7,218 bases of DNA from Hadesarchaea archaeon (GTDB lineage: Archaea > Hadarchaeota > Hadarchaeia > Hadarchaeales > Hadarchaeaceae): the NCBI GenBank assembly GCA_029880065.1, contig JAOUPD010000057.1:1-7218 (forward strand), in the 5' to 3' direction. The notes under the pieces are model-generated. The model saw only the letters and a program-made list of their open reading frames with translations. It made no database searches and was not told the DNA's origin. This document shows, piece by piece, positions 1-4,456 of the stretch (position 1 is the stretch's first letter; each line of letters begins with the position of its first letter). The translations under genes and the position numbers were made by a program.

Positions 1-2
1 TA

Positions 3-590
3 GTCGTTCCACGTCCTGGTGTTTACGTTCTGGGAACAGGTGAAAACTCTCCAGCGGAAAACGCGGGTATACAACCGAGTATGCGCCTGTTCTCGATTAA
101 CGGTATTGAGATGGATACTTGGCAGGATTACTACGACTTCACAGATAATATACGCCCCGGGGAAAACTTCAGTATTGTGGCAGATGAGAAACTCTTTATG
201 CTTACCACAATTGCGCGCGAGGATAATGAAAATCGTGGTTTTATAGGGATGGCCACAATTTCTGCTCTGCCACGATCGAATTTTGCCGATCCCCTCTATA
301 CCTTCTTTGCAATATCATACGGAATCATGGGGCGTACATTATTCCACCCATACTCCGACAATGCATTAATCCCTTGGCCATTGGTTTCGGTGTTAACGTG
401 GATGTTTCTGCTCAACTTCGCTATCGGGATGTTCAACCTCCTGCCACTCGTGCCGCTTGATGGAGGTTACATCTTGCAGGGTGTGGCTGAGCGAGCGAGT
501 TCCGAACAAACGGCCAAACGCGTGAGCTATATATTCTCGTTCATCGTGTTGGCGTTGATTATCGTGAACTTCGTACCCATGTTCATGTGA
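3..590 (+). CDS. Site-2 protease family (M50) membrane metalloprotease, C-terminal part, 5' truncated by the window
   Basis: The frame is open from the first complete codon (position 3) to TGA at 588-590, giving 195 residues of a longer protein. Residues 1 to about 75 read as the end of a PDZ domain (GVYVLG, then SPAENAGI, MRLFSINGIEM). Hydrophobic segments follow, then NLLPLVPLDGG, whose Asp (codon 459-461) matches the family's third zinc ligand. A last membrane helix ends the protein. The HExxH zinc site must lie upstream, outside the window. Known of the family: intramembrane cleavage of membrane-bound substrates, often regulators; the PDZ domain controls access to the active site. The substrate cannot be inferred. 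The next gene starts 4 bp after the stop, so co-transcription with the sulfur-transfer genes is likely, though a shared role is not shown. The family call is strong; physiological function is unknown. Confidence 0.9.
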   Translation, partial: VVPRPGVYVLGTGENSPAENAGIQPSMRLFSINGIEMDTWQDYYDFTDNIRPGENFSIVADEKLFMLTTIAREDNENRGFIGMATISALPRSNFADPLYTFFAISYGIMGRTLFHPYSDNALIPWPLVSVLTWMFLLNFAIGMFNLLPLVPLDGGYILQGVAERASSEQTAKRVSYIFSFIVLALIIVNFVPMFM

Positions 591-594
591 TGAA

Positions 595-810
595 ATGACC
601 CACATCAAGGTTACAGTAAAGCAAGTCGGGAAGAAACACCAACGCGAAATTCGACTCGACCCCCACACCACCATTGCCGATCTGCTGCGGAAGCTAGGCT
701 CCAGCCGAGAGACTGTCGTCGTGAGACGCAACGAGAAGATAGTAGCCGAGGAGGAGCGCCTCTCTGATGGTGACCTCATCGAGATTTTGACCATCGTCAC
801 AGGTGGTTGA
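595..810 (+). CDS. Ubiquitin-like sulfur carrier protein (MoaD/ThiS/TtuB/SAMP type), ends in Gly-Gly
   Basis: A 71-residue protein with a beta-grasp pattern: MTHIKVTVK strand, a REIRL strand, a TIADLLRKLG helix, ETVVVRRNEKIV strands, then DGDLIEIL and the tail TIVTGG. The C-terminal Gly-Gly is the residue pair that E1-like enzymes adenylate and convert to thiocarboxylate in this family. Size and ending match bacterial TtuB and archaeal SAMPs. It starts 4 bp after the protease stop, with GTGAT just upstream as a possible ribosome binding site. Its own stop is directly followed by the GTG start of ncsA. That coupling suggests its main job is donating sulfur to NcsA/TtuA for tRNA 2-thiouridine. 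An additional role in protein modification (sampylation) or molybdopterin synthesis cannot be excluded. No E1-like activating enzyme gene is present in this window. Confidence 0.9.
   Translation: MTHIKVTVKQVGKKHQREIRLDPHTTIADLLRKLGSSRETVVVRRNEKIVAEEERLSDGDLIEILTIVTGG
802..807 (+). promoter_or_regulatory. Ribosome binding site of ncsA, overlapping the Gly-Gly codons
   Basis: GGTGGT lies 3 bases before the GTG start at 811 and resembles the anti-Shine-Dalgarno complement GGAGGTGAT. The same six bases are the two terminal glycine codons of the upstream ubiquitin-like gene. It supports GTG 811 as the ncsA start, and translational coupling is likely. The role is inferred from position and sequence. 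Confidence 0.55.
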
Positions 811-1770
811 GTGCTCAAGTGTACTTTTTGTGGGCGGCGCGCGGCTTACCACCGCCGCTACGCGGGAGTGCTTCTCTGCGACCGGTGCTTGATTAAAAGC
901 GTTGCAAAGCGCTTCCGGCGCGCAATCGCTGAGCACCAGATGATTTCTCCGAGGGGGCGGGTTGCGCTAGCGGTTTCCGGGGGAAAGGATAGCATCGCTC
1001 TCATGCACCTGCTTGCCGAATATTGTAAACAGAAAAATTGTGAGCTTGTTGCGATAACGATTGACGAAGGCATAAAGGGATACCGCAATCGAAGCGTGCC
1101 AATGGCTCGGGAAAATGCAGAATCTTTGGGTGTTGAGTATGTGGTCGTGAGCTTCAAACTGGCTTTCGGTGCAACGCTCGACCAGATGGTAAAACTGGCG
1201 AAACTTAAAAAAACTGGGTTGAACCCCTGCACCTACTGCGGGGTGATGCGGCGTTCGCTTCTCAACCAAGCTGCTCGCGAACTTGAGGCTGACAAACTTG
1301 CCACCGCACACAATCTCGACGACGAGGTCCAAGCGATCATGCTCAACTACGTGCGAGCGGATCTCTCCAGGCTTCACCGCTTGGGGCCAACTTATCCACC
1401 GCAAAAAGGATTCGTCCCGCGCATCAAACCATTGCGTGAAGTTCTGGAGAAGGAGGTGGCCCTTTACGCTTTGCTCAGCGGACTAAAGGTGCATCTAGGG
1501 GTTTGCCCGTATGCAAGCGGCATCCACACAGAGATTCGCGACTTTCTGAATGAGCTCGAGACGAATCACCCAAACTCAAAGTTCATGATTTTGAGGATGT
1601 TTGAAAGGCTAAAGCCACACATTGCTCGCGTGACGCCAAAGTTCGAAATGCGGAGATGCGAACTCTGTGGTGAGCAGACCTCAGCAGATATTTGCAAGAG
1701 CTGCGAACTCCTAAAGGGACTGGGGTTGAAACGGCTGCAAAAAACCCTTATTTCTCCAAAATGCAGTTAA
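811..1770 (+). CDS. ncsA: tRNA 2-thiolation protein NcsA/TtuA (Ctu1/Ncs6 family, TIGR00269), adenylating thiouridylase
   Basis: A 319-residue PP-loop ATPase with the full TtuA/NcsA layout. Two N-terminal CxxC pairs (C4, C7 and C23, C26) form the first zinc finger. The PP-loop SGGKDS is at residues 56-61. C140-x-x-C143 and C232 correspond to the three cysteines that hold the [4Fe-4S] cluster. A HNLDDE motif is at 167-172. A second four-cysteine zinc finger is at 283-298 (CELCG and CKSC). Known of the family: it adenylates a uridine in tRNA and inserts sulfur (U54 in thermophile TtuA, U34 in Ctu1/NcsA), using sulfur carried on a ubiquitin-like thiocarboxylate. The sequence does not decide which uridine is modified. 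The start is GTG directly after the upstream stop, with GGTGGT as ribosome binding site; it places C4 where the family has its first cysteine. The gene adjoins its likely sulfur donor, so pathway assignment is firm. Confidence 0.95.
   Translation: MLKCTFCGRRAAYHRRYAGVLLCDRCLIKSVAKRFRRAIAEHQMISPRGRVALAVSGGKDSIALMHLLAEYCKQKNCELVAITIDEGIKGYRNRSVPMARENAESLGVEYVVVSFKLAFGATLDQMVKLAKLKKTGLNPCTYCGVMRRSLLNQAARELEADKLATAHNLDDEVQAIMLNYVRADLSRLHRLGPTYPPQKGFVPRIKPLREVLEKEVALYALLSGLKVHLGVCPYASGIHTEIRDFLNELETNHPNSKFMILRMFERLKPHIARVTPKFEMRRCELCGEQTSADICKSCELLKGLGLKRLQKTLISPKCS
1747..1755 (+). promoter_or_regulatory. Possible box A of the SRP RNA gene, inside the end of ncsA
   Basis: CTTATTTCT sits about 24 bases before the first paired base of the SRP RNA, roughly where an archaeal TATA-like box A should be. 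It lies within the last codons of ncsA. The match is loose, so read-through from ncsA with processing is the alternative. Confidence 0.3.
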
Positions 1771-1773
1771 TAT

Positions 1774-2085
1774 GGCGGCGAGCTAGGCGGGCAGCCACCC
1801 CTTGCCTGTACCACAAATGGGGTTTATGGTGGGCCGAAGCTCGGGGACGGCGTTGGAACCGTGCGTCGACCTGGTTTCCGGCGTGGAAGTCCTGTCCTGC
1901 TGGGCTGGCGGCGGCAGGGCCTCGGTCGTAGGGCCGGGGAGAACTGCCCTCACCTGTCGAATCCCGTGAGGACCGGAAGGTAACAGCGGTAGGCAGGACG
2001 ATCAGCGCTGGCAGATAACGGGATGGAGCTAGGGGCCAGTAATCGTCGTGTGGGGAAGGCGTCAACTTCGAGCGCGCTCGTCGCC
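1774..2085 (+). ncRNA. ffs: Archaeal signal recognition particle RNA (7S RNA)
   Basis: This 312-nt gene shows hallmarks of archaeal 7S RNA. The first ten bases (1774-1783) pair with the last ten (2076-2085) through one G-U, forming helix 1, which archaea have and which closes the Alu domain. The 5' part keeps the GCTAGGC and CCTGTA elements and the GGGCCGAAGCTCGGGG segment typical of archaeal SRP RNA. Helix 8 is clear: AGGACC, a GGAA tetraloop at 1975-1978, then GGTAACAG, equivalent to the universal SRP54 (Ffh) and SRP19 binding tip; the outer stem pairs 1953-1958 with 1992-1997. The RNA scaffolds SRP, which targets ribosomes making membrane and secreted proteins. It begins 3 bp after the ncsA stop and ends 12 bp before the convergent endonuclease gene. 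Boundaries are taken from helix 1 and may be a few bases off. Confidence 0.95.
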
Positions 2086-2089
2086 TTTT
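2086..2089 (+). terminator. Short oligo-T stretch after SRP RNA
   Basis: TTTT directly follows the 3' arm of helix 1; archaeal polymerase often stops at such runs. A further T-run (CACTTTTTT) begins at about 2099 in the end of the convergent endonuclease gene and may act with it. This is weak evidence from composition alone. Confidence 0.35.
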
Positions 2090-2097
2090 AACTCCAT

Positions 2098-2847
2098 TCA
2101 CTTTTTTACCAAAATCTCTGGATTAAGTTCATCTGACAACATCGCCAGCCTTTGTTCAAGTGTTGTTTTGGTTGGGCAGAATCCAAATTTTTTCCAAACT
2201 TGATATTTAGTAATATGCACTGGATTCGAGGATCTGATTTCCTTCATCCATAACTCAAGTTGAGCAGCACCAGTAATGGTAGCAACATAACTTTTGTGCT
2301 TTTCTTTCTTACCCGGCATTCTCTCACGAGTGTTGTGTTGTAAACCGATTAATTTTAGCATTTGTTTGATATCCGTAACAATCAGGTCTCTAGAAATCGA
2401 AGTTAGTAAAATTCTCGGGTAATAATGATAAGTTTTCTTGTACTCCACATATCTTCCGTGCAGGTTTCTTTCAAAACATAAACAACCATCCGCATCGAAA
2501 TATCCTCTTAAAAATGCTTTGTAGATAACATGATTACGGGTTTCCATAACCGCTTTTGGGGCCCTAACAGTCGATGCTTTCTTGCCGGCGGGAAAACCCG
2601 CTCTCTTAAAAAATTCGCAAATTTTACTGACTCCCGTTTGGATTTTATAAACGTTTGAATTCCATCGAACTTTTGGACGATAGCGGAATATTTGCTCAAA
2701 GAGATTTGCTACGTGCTCTAGCCATTCTTTTTCATTCACACCTGCCGCTATTGATAATAACGCTCCTCTTCCAATATTATTTGTACTCATGGTTCCATCT
2801 CCAACATAAATCCCAAAAAGCTCAGCAAGTTCTGGCGTGACTTCCAT
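2098..2847 (-). CDS. LAGLIDADG homing endonuclease, double-motif, free-standing
   Basis: From ATG 2847 the protein has 249 residues. It carries two LAGLIDADG helices: ELAELFGIYVGDG (acidic D17) and FLRGYFDADG (D120). The segment AGFPAGKK near residue 83 matches the conserved piece between the motifs in the LAGLIDADG_3 group. Two motifs in one chain imply a monomer cutting an asymmetric DNA site. The frame stays open further upstream with a TTG at 2892 (264 residues). ATG 2847 is preferred because family members usually begin just before the first motif. In addition, the TTTAAA box near 2909-2914 would start transcription downstream of the TTG. Neither start has a good ribosome binding site. 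The gene is visibly richer in A/T than its neighbours, suggesting transfer. It lies between the SRP RNA (convergent) and tRNA-Ser (divergent). Both catalytic aspartates are intact, so it may be active. Confidence 0.9.
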   Translation of the reverse strand: MEVTPELAELFGIYVGDGTMSTNNIGRGALLSIAAGVNEKEWLEHVANLFEQIFRYRPKVRWNSNVYKIQTGVSKICEFFKRAGFPAGKKASTVRAPKAVMETRNHVIYKAFLRGYFDADGCLCFERNLHGRYVEYKKTYHYYPRILLTSISRDLIVTDIKQMLKLIGLQHNTRERMPGKKEKHKSYVATITGAAQLELWMKEIRSSNPVHITKYQVWKKFGFCPTKTTLEQRLAMLSDELNPEILVKK

Positions 2848-2908
2848 GCTGCCCGCCGAGGCTTTGGGTGGAAGTTCCTTATAAACAAGCAAAAAACTGG
2901 CGCATGGA

Positions 2909-2914
2909 TTTAAA
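2909..2914 (+). promoter_or_regulatory. Box A-like promoter element of tRNA-Ser, possibly shared with the endonuclease gene
   Basis: TTTAAA lies about 29 bases before the tRNA 5' end, the right distance for an archaeal TATA box. It is palindromic, so it could also serve the minus-strand endonuclease gene, with a start near 2885. That would leave a leader of about 38 bases before ATG 2847. Confidence 0.45.
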
Positions 2915-2934
2915 GTAACAGCTCCAAAGTAACA
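2912..2934. repeat. Nine-base direct repeat AAAGTAACA in the tRNA-Ser / endonuclease spacer
   Basis: AAAGTAACA occurs at 2912-2920 and again at 2926-2934, 14 bases apart start to start. It fills the space between the box A element and the tRNA. It may be a regulator site, insertion debris or chance. Confidence 0.6.
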
Positions 2935-2940
2935 ATGAAC

Positions 2941-3054
2941 GCCGGGGTAGCCTAGCCAGGTATGGCGACAGGCCTAGTCTTACTGGGCCCGCCAAAGGTT
3001 GCTAACCTGTTGGTCCTTTGGGCCTCCTGGGTTCAAATCCCAGCCCCGGCGCCA
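2941..3054 (+). tRNA. tRNA-Ser(GCT) with a 26-nt non-canonical intron, CCA encoded
   Basis: The acceptor arms GCCGGGG (2941-2947) and CCCCGGC (3044-3050) pair. The discriminator is G3051 and CCA follows in the genome. The D stem is GCC/GGC. After removing 2970-2995 the anticodon arm is ACAGG-TTGCTAA-CCTGT, with anticodon GCT at 3001-3003. The long variable arm GGTCC-TTT-GGGCC marks a class II tRNA and, with the anticodon, serine. The T arm is CTGGG-TTCAAAT-CCCAG. It decodes AGC and AGT. Without splicing the anticodon stem cannot form, so the intron must be excised for function. A box A-like TTTAAA lies upstream, and a hairpin lies just after the CCA. Confidence 0.95.
2970..2995 (+). other. 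Intron of tRNA-Ser, 26 nt, at position 28/29 with bulge-helix-bulge
   Basis: The trinucleotide AGG stands at both exon-intron borders, so alignment alone allows four registers. Only one gives a BHB motif. The central helix is GGCG (2964-2967) with CGCC (2990-2993). Bulge ACA is at 2968-2970, cut after C2969. Bulge AAA is at 2994-2996, cut after A2995. The inner helix GGCCTAG/CTGGGCC (2971-2977 with 2983-2989, one T-G pair) is closed by TCTTA. No clear outer helix follows, so this is a relaxed form. The site is in the 5' strand of the anticodon stem, not the usual 37/38. Confidence 0.88.
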
Positions 3055-3056
3055 AT

Positions 3057-3084
3057 CTTAAGTTTTCTCTGACCAAAACTTGAG
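3057..3084 (+). repeat. Inverted repeat between tRNA-Ser and the DUF155 gene
   Basis: CTTAAGTTTT (3057-3066) and AAAACTTGAG (3075-3084) pair over ten bases with one T-G, enclosing the eight-base loop CTCTGACC. It starts 2 bases after the tRNA CCA. Its end abuts the putative ribosome binding site GTGGT (3084-3088) of the next gene. It could end tRNA transcripts, guide 3' processing, or hide the ribosome binding site; as DNA it could be an operator. Function is inferred only. Confidence 0.5.
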
Positions 3085-3093
3085 TGGTAACAG

Positions 3094-4254
3094 ATGCCAG
3101 AAACACCAACCTTGACCGGGCGGGTAGTTTTCCAGTACTTCTACGATGTCGGGGGTGACATCGAACTCGAACGTATACCCAAACAAAACCTCGCGGTAAT
3201 CGAACGTCATGTCCCAAAGAGAGCAAGAATTCTAGCACCAAAATACGAGGAGGTGGGCTTCCAGCCGATTGAGGTCGACCTCGAGGCAAGAAAGATCGAC
3301 CGGCACAAAGCCACCATCGAGGGACACATCTTCCCCATCGGCGTCATAGGAATTAACATAACCATCGAATTTCGCAAGGCTGGCTTCGAGAGTATCACAA
3401 AACTCATCACCCTGAATGAAAGACAGGTGAAAGTTGATGGAGCTGAAATCGACTTCGATGAGTTGCCACTCGGGCTCTTCAAAGATCTCGTGAACACGAT
3501 AAAACCGGCGATAGTTTATCCCTACCCCGCGTTCGAGCTCCCGGAAATTTACACTCTCATCTTGATCGCTGAGTCCGAGCCTAGGTTGAACGCAGAGGAT
3601 TTCCTGACTAAGTTTCGGAAGCAGACCGCGGGGCTACTGCGCGGGGAACGCGATTGGCGCTCGCTCAGTGATAAGGAGGTTAAAGACGCGCTGCAACCTT
3701 ACTTGAGTTATTCCGATGCGGATATCGTAATCGTCGACTGGTACTCAGCCCTCATCAGCGGCGCGGTCGAATACACCGACGAGCTCGTGCGCATGATCGA
3801 CTTCGCGCGAATTCAGCTTCTCGAACTCAAGACATACGACCGCCTGCTAGATCGCCGCGTGGAACGGGCTTATAGTTCCCTTCGTACCGCCCTCGCTGGC
3901 CCCCGCATGGGGATAACTTGGAGGAGCCGCCCCTATGGTGAACTCACGCGAACTGCAAGCGAATTGGCCGAATTGCGCGTCGAGGTCACGGATTTCCTAG
4001 GGGACCTGCGCAACATTCTCAAGCTCACGGGCGAGTGGTATTTGGGCAAACTTTACCGCGTCGCGAGCGAGCGATTCCGCATCGCCGATTGGCTGGCGCT
4101 CGTCGACAAAAAACTCAATCAGTTGCAGGAACTCTATGCCATGGCGATGGAGCGCGTGGATGTGCACCGTGCGACCACCCTAGAGTTCCTGATGATGTTG
4201 TTAATAATTGCGATTGTGGTTCTTGAGATTATAATGGTAGTGAAGGGGCTGTGA
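3094..4254 (+). CDS. DUF155 / RMD1-family protein with C-terminal membrane anchor
   Basis: The protein has 386 residues. The last 150 or so show the DUF155 pattern: a long helical region (GEWYLGKLYRVASERF, RIADWLALVDKKLNQLQELYAMAMERVDVHRATTLEF), followed at once by one hydrophobic helix (about 362-383) rich in I, L and V with an internal Glu. This matches the family's R-x-LEW-plus-membrane-helix ending. The N-terminal half is mixed alpha/beta (GRVVFQYFYDVGGDIELERI, FPIGVIGINITIEF) and less typical. Yeast Rmd1 and relatives are membrane proteins; some act in mitochondrial translation or vacuole-linked processes, and no biochemical reaction is established. The start ATG has GTGGT five bases upstream, next to a hairpin. 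The protein is probably cytoplasmic with a C-terminal tail anchor. It is flanked by two tRNA genes in the same direction; whether the position is meaningful is unknown. Family call by C-terminal pattern, from memory. Confidence 0.72.
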   Translation: MPETPTLTGRVVFQYFYDVGGDIELERIPKQNLAVIERHVPKRARILAPKYEEVGFQPIEVDLEARKIDRHKATIEGHIFPIGVIGINITIEFRKAGFESITKLITLNERQVKVDGAEIDFDELPLGLFKDLVNTIKPAIVYPYPAFELPEIYTLILIAESEPRLNAEDFLTKFRKQTAGLLRGERDWRSLSDKEVKDALQPYLSYSDADIVIVDWYSALISGAVEYTDELVRMIDFARIQLLELKTYDRLLDRRVERAYSSLRTALAGPRMGITWRSRPYGELTRTASELAELRVEVTDFLGDLRNILKLTGEWYLGKLYRVASERFRIADWLALVDKKLNQLQELYAMAMERVDVHRATTLEFLMMLLIIAIVVLEIIMVVKGL

Positions 4255-4255
4255 G

Positions 4256-4263
4256 CTTTTATT
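4256..4263 (+). promoter_or_regulatory. Box A-like promoter element of tRNA-Val
   Basis: CTTTTATT is centred about 25 bases before the tRNA 5' end, matching archaeal box A spacing. It begins 2 bases after the stop of the DUF155 gene. Confidence 0.5.
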
Positions 4264-4284
4264 GGGTGCGCTGAGAATTAGCGT

Positions 4285-4377
4285 GGGCCCGTGGTCTAGT
4301 GGTTAAGAGGCGAAAGCCTAACAAACGCTACCCTTACAAGGTAGAGGTCGAGGGTTCGATTCCCTCCGGGCCCACCA
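4285..4377 (+). tRNA. tRNA-Val(TAC) with a 17-nt intron in the D arm, CCA encoded
   Basis: The acceptor arms GGGCCCG (4285-4291) and CGGGCCC (4367-4373) pair. The discriminator is A4374 and CCA is encoded at 4375-4377. The anticodon arm is CTACC-CTTACAA-GGTAG with TAC at 4335-4337. The T arm is GAGGG-TTCGATT-CCCTC. Unspliced, the 3' side of the D stem is interrupted. Removing 4308-4324 restores GTCT/AGAC, including G10-C25, and leaves G26 before the anticodon stem. It decodes valine codons ending in A and possibly G. The sequence closely follows the usual archaeal tRNA-Val pattern. Five T residues follow the CCA after one base. Confidence 0.95.
4308..4324 (+). other. Intron of tRNA-Val, 17 nt, at position 23/24 with a full bulge-helix-bulge
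   Basis: The sequence AGGCGAAAGCCTAACAA is the intron. The central helix pairs GTTA (4302-4305) with TAAC (4319-4322). Bulge AGA (4306-4308) is cut after G4307, and bulge AAA (4323-4325) after A4324. The inner helix is GGC/GCC closed by a GAAA tetraloop. The outer helix AGTG (4298-4301) pairs with CGCT (4326-4329), one T-G pair. The alternative register, one base later, gives no central helix. The intron is unusually short and almost entirely structure. Confidence 0.9.
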
Positions 4378-4378
4378 C

Positions 4379-4383
4379 TTTTT
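4379..4383 (+). terminator. Oligo-T terminator after tRNA-Val
   Basis: TTTTT follows the CCA end after one base, typical of archaeal stable RNA termination. Minus-strand transcripts of the HD gene would also run into this region. Confidence 0.5.
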
Positions 4384-4397
4384 AGGTGTGAATCGCG

Positions 4398-4456
4398 AGA
4401 GGTCGACCGCAATCGACTCAAACTCAATAGAGTACAGGCCTCGGCGGCCCACCTCT
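4398..4456. other. Multi-hairpin segment between tRNA-Val and the HD gene
   Basis: AGAGG (4398-4402) can pair with CCTCT (4452-4456). Inside it are three short hairpins: TCGA/TCGA (4403-4416), ACTC-AATA-GAGT (4422-4433) and GGCC-TCGGC-GGCC (4437-4449). On the plus strand a T6 run begins at 4462. It could be a structured trailer of the HD gene or a small RNA. The stems are short and could be chance. Confidence 0.25.

Noticed and set aside
393..818. Open minus-strand frame opposite the protease end and ubiquitin-like gene
   Set aside because: Low-complexity Ser/His-rich translation with no family features; both plus-strand genes here are well supported.
967..1404. Long open frame on the minus strand opposite ncsA
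   Set aside because: The plus strand codes a complete thiolase with all motifs. The antisense frame has no recognisable domain and no ribosome binding site.
1748..2101. Open reading frames on both strands across the SRP RNA
   Set aside because: The region is a structured RNA gene with paired ends and the helix 8 tip. Stop-free frames arise from its high G+C content.
2098..2940. Endonuclease gene as part of an intein, or of an intron splitting the SRP RNA or tRNA
   Set aside because: No intein splicing blocks were seen at either end. Both flanking RNAs are complete, so the gene lies between them, not inside one.
2941..3054. tRNA-Ser as a permuted or split tRNA gene
   Set aside because: All arms occur in normal order in one locus, and a single internal intron with BHB explains the extra bases.
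3002..3289. Minus-strand frame overlapping tRNA-Ser and the start of the DUF155 gene
   Set aside because: It contains the translation typical of tRNA antisense (GFEPRRPKGP) and overlaps better supported features.
4285..4377. tRNA-Val as a pseudogene because of the odd D arm
   Set aside because: Removal of 17 bases restores a fully paired D stem with G10-C25; all other arms are intact.
4283..4452. Minus-strand frame from GTG 4452 reading LYSIEFESIAVDLSRF and onward into tRNA-Val
   Set aside because: The translation looks protein-like, but most of its 3' part is tRNA antisense ending at a stop inside the tRNA. There is no ribosome binding site, and it overlaps the HD gene end. Treated as spurious.
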